A DNA stretch of 64,000 nucleotides from Hesseltinella vesiculosa (Eukaryota > Mucoromycota > Mucoromycetes > Mucorales > Cunninghamellaceae): the NCBI GenBank assembly GCA_002104935.1, contig MCGT01000018.1, forward strand, positions 372,001-436,000, read 5' to 3'. The position numbers and the translations under genes are program-made. Positions within the stretch are counted from its first letter, which is position 1, and every line of letters begins with the position of its first letter. The notes beneath the pieces were generated by a model that did not search any database, had not been told where the DNA came from, and was given only the letters and a program-made list of their open reading frames with translations. Positions 48,213-59,070 of the stretch are shown here, piece after piece.

Positions 48213-49819
48213 ATGGTCACGATGACGACTACCGCCACTGTGACGGAAACCGAAAAGGTGATGCAGTATGCCTACACAAAATCAGAAGACCGCAAGCCCC
48301 CATTGCCAAAGACGGCCATGCCCTCCTTGTTTGACGAAAAGGTCACTATGAACAACTGGTACAAGTTCGTCAACTGGCCTCAAGCTATCTTGTTGTGCAG
48401 CTTGCCTATCATTGGTCTCTATGGTGCCTTTACCACTCAATTGCAAACCAAGACCCTGATCTGGTCCGTCATGTACTACTACATCACTGGCTTGGGCATC
48501 ACTGCTGGTAAGCCCTGAAAGATAAAAAAAATAGTTTGGAGGGTCTCATCCCGCTTCTTCTTTTAGGTTACCATCGTTACTTTGCTCATCGTGCTTACAA
48601 TGTCACTCCTTTGATGAAATGGATTTACTGCTTTGCTGGTAGTGGTGCTGTCGAAGGCTCCATTTACTGGTGGTCTCGTGGCCATCGTGCTCATCACCGG
48701 TAAGTGACAAAAAAAAAAAAAAAAAAAAAAAAAAAAGGAAAGATTTAAACTAATATTTTTTTCTATTTCAGTTGGACCGATACCGACAAGGACCCTTATA
48801 GTGCTCATCGTGGTTTCTTCTTCTCTCACTTTGGCTGGATGTTGGTGTCTCGCCCCAAGAACCGCATCGGCTATGCTGATGTTGCTGACCTCAAGGCTGA
48901 CCCAGTCATCAGCTTCCAACACAAGCACTACATCTACTTTGCTTTGATCTTCGGCTTCATCTTCCCTACACTTGTCGCTGGTCTTGGTTGGGGTGATTTC
49001 AGAGTAAGTTTTTTTTTTTCTTTTCTTTTTTCCTCTTTTTACCCCATTGGGTTATTTTTTGGCTGGCGACGAAATTTCTAATTTTTTTTTCTTTTACTCT
49101 TGACCAATTAGGGCGGTTACTTTTATGCTGGCGTGATCCGTTTGTGCTTTGTCCATCATGCCACTTTCTGTGTCAACAGCTTGGCTCACTTTTTGGGTGA
49201 AGACACCTTTGATGACCACCACACGCCTCGTGATCACTGGATCACTGCCTTGGTCACCATGGGCGAAGGCTACCATAACTTCCACCACGAGTTCCCCCAA
49301 GATTATCGCAACGCCATCGTCTGGTATCAATATGACCCCACCAAGTGGTTGATCAAGGCCTTGTCTGTCCTTGGCATGACTTATGACCTCAAGACCTTCC
49401 CCTCCAACGAAGTCCGCAAGGGCAAGATCCAAATGCAAGAAAAGAAGCTCATGGCCGAACGTCGCCAATTGCGCTATGGCACTGCCATCGAAGACCTCCC
49501 TGTCTACACCTGGGAAGAATACCAATCGCTTGTTCTCAACGATGACAAGAAATGGGTATTGATCGAAGGTATCCTCTACGATGTCGAGGACTTTATGCAC
49601 CAGCATCCTGGCGGTGTCAAGTACCTCTCCACCGCTGTCGGCAAGGACGTCACCACCTCTTTCAACGGCGGCATCTACAACCACTCCAACGGCGCTCGCA
49701 ACTTGTTGACCACCTTGCGCTGCGGTGTTGTGAAGAATGGTATGCAGGTGATGTCTGAAGAGCAAGCCACTGCCCATGAATACGACGCTTCGTTGGAATT
49801 CAACCGCAAGAAGGACTAA
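48213..49819 (+). CDS. OLE1: Acyl-CoA delta-9 desaturase with C-terminal cytochrome b5
   Basis: Four exons: 48213-48507, 48567-48699, 48772-49003, 49112-49819; 455 residues. The three His boxes that bind the di-iron centre are present: [19 protein letters not shown] and [10 protein letters not shown], with hydrophobic pairs between them ([33 protein letters not shown]). A cytochrome b5 domain follows near residue 345 with its heme motif [11 protein letters not shown]. It inserts the first double bond into palmitoyl- and stearoyl-CoA at the ER, taking electrons from b5 reductase through the fused domain. Codons are highly biased and an AATAAAA signal lies near 49901, both fitting strong expression. 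The WF|GGY join is in phase 0. Confidence 0.95.
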
Positions 49820-50807
49820 GTCCGTTTGCCAAGAAAAACTCGCCCTCTCCCTCATCCTTTTTCATTTTTCCCTTGCATAAATATTATTGTATCATACCAT
49901 GAATAAAACATTCTCTTATTTTTATTACTTGCAACCAGTGAGGGCTTCTTTTTTTTTTTTTTTTTCTTACACCTGGTGCCTGGCTGCATGACCCTCATGG
50001 GGCTGGCTGCGTCGGCAGCAGCATGAGCGAATGAACAGCTGGCACGGCATGACGAAAAAGTGCACGGTGGCTCAGCACTGCGGAATTTTCATACACCGCC
50101 CCGTTCATCCACTGTCAATGTGGAAGCAGAAAAACGATTGGAGACGTCGCATGATTTTTTTTAATGACAGGAACCTGAAACTAAACAACACGGTCATCTT
50201 TATTCACGGATTGTTTAGCCTTGATAATGAATGGGCGCTTTTTATTCGGCAGCGCTCGATGCCAATGGCCAGCCGGCATTTCAAATCCCGAAGACGCCGT
50301 TTTTTTTTGAGTCCTGCGTCTGGCCGACCTACTCTACCTGCTCCTGCATCTCCTTTAGGTGTCAAACTCTGTTGATGACGAGCAGAATGCACTGTCAACG
50401 TGGTGATGATACTGGAATAACCAGGTCGATCGGGGACGGTTGCCCAGCCAGCCATTGATCGTTTTCATTTTGGCGACTCTTTTTTTCATTTAAAATGAAA
50501 AAAAAAATGTCTGTGGCATTTGAAAAAGGCGGTGCGGCATCGGACCAGAGACCGCACCACGCTATTCAAATTCCGTAGGCAAGGGATACGAAAAAGGATA
50601 AAGCATTTTTCCCTGTCATTTTTTACGGTTTAATGCGCCGATGCCTCTCTTGTCCTTCTCTTCACGTGTGCGCGCTTTGAAAAGCCGGGCCGCGAAATCA
50701 GACGATGTTTGCCCTGCGCCCCAGTTTTGCCTCCTCGTCTATTTATAAGTTTTCCCTGGCACTGAGTGGTATATTTATTTAACAGGTAGGAAAAAAAAAA
50801 ACGTCGA
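49820..50807. other. Convergent spacer after OLE1, no gene seen
   Basis: About 990 bp between the OLE1 stop and the stop of the next minus-strand gene. AATAAAA near 49901, T run at 49950-49965, several shorter T/A runs. Short frames on both strands have no support. Confidence 0.5.
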
Positions 50808-51533
50808 TCACGACCTGTTTCGGGTGAAGGTGTGCTGGGGTTCAAAAAACAAAATAGGAAGGTTGATGGTCGTGACAAGGATGATGGTGTTTGACTTGAG
50901 GTGCTGGGGCATCTTATCAAAAAGAGACTTGACGGTGGCGGCATCTCGAGAGGTTTGCGTCCAGACGTGGAGGATTTGACGGTCAAAGGAGCAGTTGGTG
51001 ACCGATTGACTGGACTTGTTGATGCCGCTGAGTTTCTTCAGCAGCAGCCGGCGGGCGTTGGTTTTGGTCAGGGCTTGGCGGTAGTTCATGGCGCGGGTGA
51101 CGGAAACGCCAACAAGAGAGTTTCCAATCTGGCAAGCGTAATCAGTGATGGGTGAACGAGAGGAGGCGTATTTCAATTCCAATTCGGTGAACAGCAGCTT
51201 GGCTCCAAACAAACGAGCTAGCATTTCCATGGACATGGCTTCGGAGATGAGACTGGATCCACCGGCATTGGGATCAGTGTAGACTTTGACGGCACAGGGG
51301 GAGCGGATCATGGTGTGAAGGTAAGCATTCGAGGGGACGTGGATATTGCACGAGGCTAGGCCGCATGCGGTAGGGTTACTGGCGAGCGCCATCATCATAT
51401 CATACATGACGACGCGGGAAAAATAAAATTCAAGGCCACTTGTCTTGGCACACACAAAGTGTTCCTGGACAGGAGTTGCGCGCCCAATCAATTTGGCGGC
51501 ACTCGTATGGCACACCTGACAGGACAGCATCGT
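50808..51533 (-). CDS. Conserved-looking protein of unknown function (possible nuclease-like fold)
   Basis: One exon on the minus strand, 242 codons from ATG 51533 to the TGA at 50808-50810. The frame stays open upstream to about 51620 without another ATG, so a missed 5' exon is possible. Sequence: MLSCQVCHTSAAKLIGRATP, then AGGSSLISEAMSMEMLARLF, LLFTELELKYASSRSPITDY, QIGNSLVGVSVTRAMNYR, and a helical C-terminus. The E-L-E-L-K then P-I-T-D-Y-A then VGVSVTRA order recalls a fungal family with a PD-(D/E)XK-like core, but this is memory-based pattern matching. No signal peptide or membrane segment. Neighbours give no clue. Confidence 0.6.
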   Translation of the reverse strand, partial: TMLSCQVCHTSAAKLIGRATPVQEHFVCAKTSGLEFYFSRVVMYDMMMALASNPTACGLASCNIHVPSNAYLHTMIRSPCAVKVYTDPNAGGSSLISEAMSMEMLARLFGAKLLFTELELKYASSRSPITDYACQIGNSLVGVSVTRAMNYRQALTKTNARRLLLKKLSGINKSSQSVTNCSFDRQILHVWTQTSRDAATVKSLFDKMPQHLKSNTIILVTTINLPILFFEPQHTFTRNRS

Positions 51534-52916
51534 AGAAACATTGGGAAGGAACACCACCACCACACATGATGATAGTGATGTCTTGAGAGAAACAGGTATG
51601 GGACGCTGTTGATTTACTTAAAAGAGTCATTGGGGTTTACAAAAAAAAATAGAAGGGATATTTGTGTTATGATGACATACGAAATAAAAAAAAAACCAGC
51701 ATTCCTTCACGTTTTATAACTTCAATAAAAAATGTCACTGCCGCAGTTGCTCAACATATGTCTGCGGCAGGCCCTTGTATCACTCATCAAGACGGTCAAG
51801 CAAAAAGGAAGTTTCGACGGAGGCAAAGGTCACATGTGTCAGGGAAAAAGAAAGCCACACAAAGCACCCGATTTTTTCTCTCTTTTCAGCAAACACCTAA
51901 AAGGAAAGGAGAACACGCTCAAAAAGCATCTGTTTTTTTTTTTGCTGATGAGGCTTTTTTTTGAGATTTCCTCAAAACCACGTTTTTTTTTTTCCCTTCG
52001 GATGAATGACACAAATAGTTACACGGAAACTAGCTCATGGATCATTCTACTTTCAAGAGCTTATTCACCCCACACTTTTCAGTTTCACATTTGCCCATTT
52101 TTATCCTAAAATCATGATGGGTCCAACGCTGAACATGGTAATTTTTTTTTATGATGAATGGGCGTTTTTTTTTTCGTAGGTTCTGGGTATTGACCAGATC
52201 ATCTGTGTCACCTTGTACAGTGTTCTCTGAGTTCTCTCTTGAACTTTGATCTCTTGGCTTTTGTCGAAAAAAAATTGTATTCTCGACTTTGTTTTTATTT
52301 TACAAGTAAACAAAACAATGCCAAAACTAGAACCAACGAACCAACAGCCAAGTAGTGATAGTCATCTTATTATTGGTTAGGAATACCGCTTTTTTTGTAG
52401 ATCACTGGAAGAATCATGCAGATTCAGCAGCCGATCTTTATGAACCTAAAACGTCCCCCCCCAACTCTTTTTATGTTGTCTCCTTGAAATTTTTATTCCT
52501 CCTTTCAGGAAAAAGAAAAGTATCGCTGAGGATGTTCGTTGTGCCAAGGATCCATTCTTTGAGAGAGAGAGAGAGGCGAAACAAAAGAGGATAAAAGATC
52601 GACACTGTTCCCAATCATCGTTTCTCGATTTAAAAAAAACGTGCCCCGTCGAGGGATCTTTTTCATTTTTTGGATGCTTGTCAAAAAAACATGCACATAC
52701 ATAAATTTGGCTATGCTTTTGGCAGCTTATCCGAAACAATATATTAATTAAGTATAGCTCATGCCTACTCTGGAACAATGAAGCTTTTTTTTTTTTTTTT
52801 TTTTTTGGGGGGGGGGGGAGACTGATAAAAGCAGCTGTGCTTGTTGGCCATTTTCTTGTTTTTCTTCCCTTGGTTGGATTATTTATTATTATTTTCTCTT
52901 CTCTATATCTCACACG
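51534..52916. promoter_or_regulatory. 1.4-kb divergent spacer before the homeobox gene
   Basis: Between the start of the unknown gene and the homeobox start. Contains many T runs, a T23-G12 block at about 52783-52818, and a GA run near 52560-52575. No coding or RNA feature recognised. Confidence 0.45.
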
Positions 52917-53756
52917 ATGATGGACAGATTTAGCCAACATCAAGTAAGTGTTAAAAAAAATCGTCGAGGATGTCCTTCGTTTTGACCCCTTGCTCTCCAG
53001 CTTCGACTTTTTCGGCCTCTGGTGATTTTTCACAACGACCAGCTGTCAGCGACGCCCTTGCATTACCAAGATATTGAATTCCATAAACAACGAGTCAATA
53101 TGATGCTACAGATGAACAGTGAAATATGGACAAAGCTCTTTGAAATGACGCATGGGTGGCAGGAGGACAAAGTGGTGTTGCCTCCCATCTGCCCTCCCGA
53201 TCGGACGCCATCGATTCTTGTGTCCCCGACAACATCTGTCTCGACCTCATCTACCGTCTCCAGCAGCTCAACCTCGACTCTTCCTCAACCTATCTACTCA
53301 CAAACACCTATCCTCGCTACGCCTGTCAGCTGTAGTTTTCCCAGATCGTCCCTGACACCTCCTTCTCCTACTCCGCCGCCTCCTACACCCCCAACCATAG
53401 ACACCACCATCACAACAAACATACCCGACGACCATGATATGCTCTTATCAGTCGACTCACCAACTTATATGGATTGCCTCGACGAGCTTGACAAGCGTCG
53501 TCGTGGCAACCTTCCGAAACCTGTCACATCCATCCTTAAGAAATGGCTTTTAGAGCATTGTCGTAATCCATACCCTACCGAAGATGAAAAGCTCTTGCTC
53601 AAAGACCAAACCCAGCTCACCCTGAATCAAATCAGTAACTGGTTCATCAATGCTCGCCGTCGCACCCTTCCCATCATCTTGGCCAGATTAAATCATCACT
53701 ACCCTGGTATCAAAGCCCGACGACGACGCAGAAGAAGACGTCAAGGTAGAGCCTGA
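52917..53756 (+). CDS. TALE-class homeobox transcription factor
   Basis: Two exons: 52917-52943 (MMDRFSQHQ) and 53001-53756; 260 residues. The middle is Ser/Thr/Pro-rich and probably disordered ([17 protein letters not shown]). The homeodomain is at about residues 177-240: [20 protein letters not shown], then [12 protein letters not shown] with the three-residue loop extension (the PYP of TALE proteins), and helix 3 [14 protein letters not shown] with WF.N.R. The tail is a run of Arg (nuclear signal). TALE factors in fungi control development and mating programmes; this one's role cannot be told from sequence. The first exon was chosen because its phase and GTAAGT donor fit and no other ATG gives the [10 protein letters not shown] start. 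Confidence 0.88.
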
Positions 53757-54199
53757 AAAAAATAAAATAAAATGAAATCGTCGCTCATTCCTTTTTTTTT
53801 TTTTTCCCAGACATTTCCTCGGCCCCAAATTACTGACGCTGTCCTATTTGTATCATTTTGTATTTACTCTCTCCTCTCTTTTTATGCTGTCCTGTTTTTT
53901 ATTGTAACACCCTAGTCAAACATTGTGATTTCCCTTTCCTTCATTTGTATGACGGTTTCACCCTATTGTTGTATGAATACTCGAAGTGTTGTATGTGTAT
54001 AAATAAAGAATGCCTCCATGACCACTGTATGGCTATCTTCATTCAGGGCCATCTGCATTTGGTCGTTGTCTCGATGGATGGCGCCAAACTCTAATCGATT
54101 CATCAGAAGAGGCTGATCTCAGACAATTTCTTTTTTTGTAAAAAGGCGATGAGGCCATTTTTTTCATTTTCGTTTATTCATCATGCCATGCAAGAGCAG
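53757..54199. terminator. Convergent 3' spacer, homeobox gene / WBP11
   Basis: 443 bp between two stops with T runs and an AATAAAG polyadenylation-type signal near 54002. No gene seen. Confidence 0.4.
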
Positions 54200-55703
54200 T
54201 TATTCCACATCAGGGGCAAGGTTGATATTGTCGGCCCGCGCTCCTTTGGGTAGGGATTCCATTTGTTTGGCCTTGGCTTGTTTGCGTCTTAGAGCGGCAG
54301 GGACAAAGGTCACGAGCTCCTTTTGAAGATCACGAAGTTGAGGTTCAGCCGAGATGGTGGCAGTGGTGGAAGCTTCCTTGGATATCGTGGGCTGGACAAA
54401 AGGTGGTGGTTGGGTGGCAATGGGGGGTTGATACTGATAAGAAGGTCGGACAGGAGGTCGTGGCCAAGGCTGATGCATAGCATGATAATCTATTGAAAAA
54501 AAGTGAGATTGGGTCCAAAAAAAAAAAAGCGGGCTTTCGTTGCTGTATATTACGTGTTGGGGGAGGGCGAAAAGGTGGCATTCTTGGTGGAGGTGGAGGT
54601 CGATGCATGGGTACCGATTGGGGAGGTGGTACAGGCATAGATGGAAGCTGATCTTTGAATGGCTGATGTGGAGGGGGGCCAGGAGGTAATGGGATGTCGA
54701 TGTCTTCATCCGAATCAACGGGAGCTTCTGGCAAAGGTATATCGTCATTGTCATCTTGACTGTGATGTGCCTGGTCCGAGTCTCTGGGGGGAGCTTCCGA
54801 GCTTTGTGTCTCCTCAACATCCATGCCCTCGATCATATTCATGTCCTGGTCACTTTCCCAACTTGAATCCGATTCGCTGTCGTCGCCGCTCAATTCGTCA
54901 CTGTCACCGTGCTCGCCGTTGTCTCCTGACCTTTCACTGGCGTCTAAAAATAAATAAAGAAGTTTCCAAGGTAAACAAATAACATCAAATGAGATCCTTC
55001 ATCAACACACACCACCACGTGCAAAGGGGTGTTTCATCCTTACCTTTTTTCTTGGCTGGTACAAACTTGCCCGACTTTGGGTCAAACACCAGCTTGCGAG
55101 ATTCCTCGGCTTCTTGTTGTTTCTGCAGTCTCGCCTCCAACGCTTCCTGGACTCTTTATAAAAACATCAGGCGAGGTTTTTGGTTTGTCGTGCATCCCTC
55201 TTACTTTGACATTGGCTGGGTAGTTTCCTATGAAAAAAAAAATAAAAATAAAAAAAATGAGGTCTGGTGCCACAGGTTCTTGGACAGGCCATTTTACCTT
55301 TTTTGCCTTTTCAATACGAGCTAGATCATCCTTGAGTTTTTTCAATCTGGCATTCGCAGTTGGATCGAGAGCGCCATGTCGTTCTAATGATGGTGAGCCA
55401 CTTTTATCTAATGCGTTTGCTGGCTTACCTTGCGCTTGCAATCGGTTTATTTCACTGACAAGAGGAGAGGTATCCTTTTTTGCAAGAGAAGCTTCCCGCG
55501 CAGCCTTGCGTATCTCTTTATTCTAGGGTGAAGTCTGTGAATGGATGCCATTTATAGTTGACAATTTACCTTTTTCAGTTCACGTTTGCGTTGTGCTTTG
55601 CCTAGATTAAAGTCAACCGTCAGACATCTGAACATTAAACGAGTCATTCCCAAGACTTACGTGCAGCATCAGCTGGATTGACACTGCGCTTTGACTTTGC
55701 CAT
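54200..55703 (-). CDS. WBP11: WBP11-like (WW domain-binding protein 11) splicing factor
   Basis: Eight exons on the minus strand: 55703-55661, 55601-55570, 55522-55429, 55383-55298, 55227-55205, 55153-55044, 54943-54554, 54489-54200; 355 residues. The Wbp11 start is clear: MAKSKRSVNPADAARKAQRK then RELKKNKEIRKAAREASLAK. A charged coil follows (LKKLKDDLARIEKAKK, VQEALEARLQKQQEAEESRK, LVFDPKSGKFVPAKKK). Next is an acidic Asp/Glu/Ser stretch, then proline-rich WW ligands (IPLPPGPPPHQPFKD, PPPPPRMPPFRPPP) and a conserved C-terminus LVTFVPAALRRKQAKAK. Family members sit in the spliceosome and bind WW proteins and PP1. Exon 5 is only 23 nt. It is divergent from NXT1 with 151 bp between starts. Confidence 0.85.
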
Positions 55704-55854
55704 GGGGAAGCTGTTGCGTGTACTGAAAAATAAAGTGGAAAGAGGCAGGAAGCCACTTTTTTTTTTTTTTTTTTGTTTCCATCAAAAACGCCGCCGACCG
55801 CAGAAAAACAACTCGTTTTTTCTTTCAGTTTAAAAAAACGAAATCAATTATACC
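55704..55854. promoter_or_regulatory. Very short divergent promoter WBP11 / NXT1
   Basis: 151 bp separating two start codons, the smallest divergent gap in the window. It contains a T17 run (55757-55774). Both 5' leaders must be short. Confidence 0.5.
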
Positions 55855-56533
55855 ATGAACCCCACCAGCATTGCCGAGAAAAGCACAGAGCAGTTTGTTC
55901 AATTCTATTATCCAAACTATGACAAACAACGAAGCGTATGTCATACGATCATCCATTCATGGATATCATTGGTCATCCAACTGATCTTTTTTTTTTTTTT
56001 TCGATTCAGTCGCTAGGGAGCTTATACAGAGATGGATCGGCCATCTTATGGAATGGTAACAGCTTTTCTACAAACCAAGCGATGGAGCCATTGCGCAAAT
56101 GGATCATAAGCTGACACTGACTTTTAGGAAACGCCTTTTCGGGTGTTCAGCAATACTCTGAATTCCTGGGCCGCCTGCCAGCCTCTCAACATGACATTGA
56201 TGTTTATGATTGTCAGCCACTCTCAGGTAACTAAAAAAGGAACTGGCCGAAAATTCCCCCTCTCAACACGTTCCTCGGTCCATCTCGGTTTTTGCGTAGC
56301 CATGGCCAATGCGCAGGGAGCCACTGGCATTTTGATCAACGTCACCGGCACAGTCAAGTATGGCGACCATCCAGCAAAGAAGAATTTCTCACAAGCATTC
56401 ATCCTCGCACCCGACGAAGTCCAGGCCGGCAACTATTACGTCCAAAGTGAAAATTTTAGGTAAGGCAATCAAATTCAGCTGACGGGGCTTTGGTTTTTCT
56501 CCACTGAACTGACACCTTTGCAGATTTGTGTAG
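55855..56533 (+). CDS. NXT1: NTF2-related mRNA export factor Nxt1/p15
   Basis: Five exons: 55855-55935, 56010-56055, 56128-56226, 56300-56459, 56524-56533; 131 residues. The NTF2 fold is readable end to end: EKSTEQFVQFYYPNYDKQR, SLGSLYRDGSAILWNGNAFS, QYSEFLGRLPASQHDIDVYD-CQPL, ILINVTGTVKYGDHPAK, NFSQAFILAPDEV and SENFRFV. WNGN, DCQP and FRF favour Nxt1/p15 over NTF2 itself. Nxt1 pairs with Mex67/NXF1 to carry mRNA through the nuclear pore. The last exon has only 10 nt, ending at R-F-V, so the protein ends right after FRF. The frame is only continuous with this splicing, because all read-through versions fail. Confidence 0.9.
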
Positions 56534-57335
56534 TTTTTTTTTTCTGCGTCAATCAGATGACGAGGCGCAATAAATGATTTACCCATAAAAGCATGGTTTA
56601 TAGGATGAAAGGGGTCAATGAGGGGCAATGTTTCATTTGTTTGGAAGATCTTTTTACTTCAAAGAGGCTACGCAAAAAAAAAAAAAAAAGGGGAGCTCGC
56701 CAGCCTTGTTCAAAACAAACAGTTCAATGGATTTCCATTTTACTCGATCCCATTTCATTCCGTTCATTTTTTTGCTTTCCCAAATGGATGTTTGCCGTTT
56801 TCTTCCATGACATTTATATATATTTTTTAATGTAGCTGTCGATCACATGTAGGAACGACTGTGAGCCAACCAAGTGGTCCATGTGTCCAGTTTTTCCTCC
56901 TTTTCTTTCAGCGTCGTACCATCGGTTTCTGGAATGACAAAGGTTTGGCTTGGAAGAAAAAAAAAGTTCCAGCCAATCATCACTCAGGGTCCAACCACGT
57001 TGCTTGCATTGATGTCCAAAATAAACTTTACAAAGATGTGCGGACTTGAAAACACAAAGAGTGAGAGCACGTCTGTCAATCTGGATCATTGATAGGCTTA
57101 TTTGACTTGGAACATGACCTTTCTGGGCCAGTGAAAAGCACCCTTCATCAGTCTAAACCAATTAAATCTTAGTTAACGACCCCACTTGGCCTCACCATAC
57201 ACTTTTCTTTTTTTTTGCAACGTGAGGCCCAAATAAAAAAATCAATATAAACCCTCCCGGTTTTCTTCGTTCTTTTTTTTTTTCTTCTTTTTTTTTTCCC
57301 CTCTACTCTTTTTTTTTCTCTTCATCTTAACTGCC
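56534..57335. promoter_or_regulatory. PHO84 upstream region with TATA box and CACGTT site
   Basis: 800 bp between NXT1 and the transporter. TATAAA lies at about 57246-57251, near 85 bp before the ATG. AACGTG (CACGTT on the other strand, a Pho4-class half-affinity site) lies at 57219-57224. T-rich leader 57272-57320. No coding exon supported. Confidence 0.5.
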
Positions 57336-59070
57336 ATGTCTGCTTCCTCTAGTCAAGAACATGAGCGCTTTGCTACTGCTGAAGCCAAGCTTCACAGCCT
57401 TGAAACTCTTGAAAAGGGCAACGAAGCTGGTAGCCAATGGAACTGGTTCACCATCCGTACCATTTTGACCGCTGGTGCTGGTTTCTTCACTGACTCTTAT
57501 GATGTCTTCATTATTAACTTGGTGACTCCTATGCTTGGCTATGTTTACTATGCTGAACACAACAACAAGATGCCCTCCAATATTGAAGGTGTCATCAAGG
57601 GCATGTCCAGGTAACTAACTACACCCCCCAAAAAAAAAGAATCCAGCGTATCTCACCTCGTTTCTTGTTTAGCGTGGGTACCTTTATTGGTCAATTGTTG
57701 TTTGGTTTTATGGGTGATATTTTTGGTCGCAAGATCTATGGTTTTGAATTGATGATTATCATTATTGGTACTATCAACTGTGCTACTAGCTCCAGTGCTA
57801 TTCGCGGTGTCAGCGCCATTGGCTTTTTGGGTCTTTGGCGTTTAATTCTTGGTATTGGTATTGGTGGTGATTATCCCATGTCTGCCACTATCACTTCTGA
57901 ATGGTCTACTACTGGTCGTCGAGGTAAGACCAATGCAAAAAAAAAAAAAATAGACGCTCATCCTTTCCCCCTGTAGGTATGATGATGGCCCTCATCTTCT
58001 CCATGCAAGGTATCGGTAACTTGGCTGCTGCCATCGTTACCCTCATCCTCCTCGCCATTTTCAAGAACGCCATCAACGACGATGTCATGAACCTGGATTA
58101 TGTCTGGCGTCTCTGTATCGGTCTCGGCGCTGTCCCTGCCGTTGCCACTGTCTACTTGCGCTTCACCATGCCCGAATCTCCTCGCTACTCCCTCCATGTT
58201 GAACATGATGTTGAAGCCGCCGCTGCCGCCAAGGGTCAACAAACCTCCGATGAACTCATCAAGCAATATACCCATGTCGAAAAAGAAAAACGCAACCACT
58301 GGGCCGAATTCCGTGAATACTTTGGTCAATGGAAACATTTCAAGGTCCTCTTCGGTACCGCCATGTCTTGGTTCCTTCTCGACGTCGCCTTCTATGGTCT
58401 CGGTCTCAACAACACCTACATCTTGCAAGCCATCGGCTACGCCGCCAAGCCCACCGCCTTCGAAACCCTTTGGGCTAACGCTGTCGGCCAAATCATCATC
58501 ACCTGTCTTGGCTCTGTTCCCGGTTACTACCTCACCGTCGCCTTTGTCGAAAAGATGGGCCGTCGCAAGATCCAGCTCATGGGCTTCACCATGACCACCA
58601 TCCTCTTCGCCATCCTCGCCGGCGCTTACAACCCCCTCAAGGACAATGCCATGCCCGCCTTCATCACCATCTTCACTCTCGCTCAACTCTTCATGAACTT
58701 TGGCGCCAACGCCACCACCTTCATCATCCCCGGTGAAGTCTTCCCTACCAAGGTGCGCGCCTCTGCCCACGGTATCTCTGCTGCTTCCGGCAAGGCTGGT
58801 GCCATTTTGGCCTCCTTTGCTTTCAACGTCGTTGTCGAAATCGGCGACACTACTCCTGGCCAACACGCCTTCTTGCCTGAAACTCTTGGCATTTTCGCTG
58901 GTGTCATGTTCTTGGGTCTCATTGTCACCTACTTCTTTGTGCCCGAATCAAAGGGCATGGATCTCGAAGAATTCGAAGAAGAATACCAAGCCAACAAGGC
59001 CATTGCTCAACAGCAAGCCTTGGAAACCCAAAGCATCACCGAAAGCATCCCCATGCAAAAGACTCAATAG
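57336..59070 (+). CDS. PHO84: High-affinity inorganic phosphate transporter, Pho84 family (MFS)
   Basis: Three exons: 57336-57610, 57673-57923, 57977-59070; 539 residues. Twelve-helix MFS carrier with Pho84 motifs: AGAGFFTDSYDVFIINLVTP in helix 1, GDIFGRKIYGFELMI (MFS loop 2-3), the family signature GIGIGGDYPMSATITSEWS in helix 4, RFTMPESPRY, a central loop with an Ala run, AMSWFLLDVAFYGLGLNN, and FIIPGEVFPTKVRASAHGIS. The C-terminus FFVPESKGMDLEEFEEEY is typical. It imports phosphate with protons at the plasma membrane. Codons are strongly biased in exon 3. The promoter has TATAAA and a CACGTT-type site, so phosphate-starvation control by a Pho4/NUC-1 factor is plausible. Confidence 0.95.

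Noticed and set aside
57958..58866. 302-codon open frame antisense to PHO84
   Set aside because: Pure shadow of the biased codons of the transporter; no motif and no splice sites of its own.
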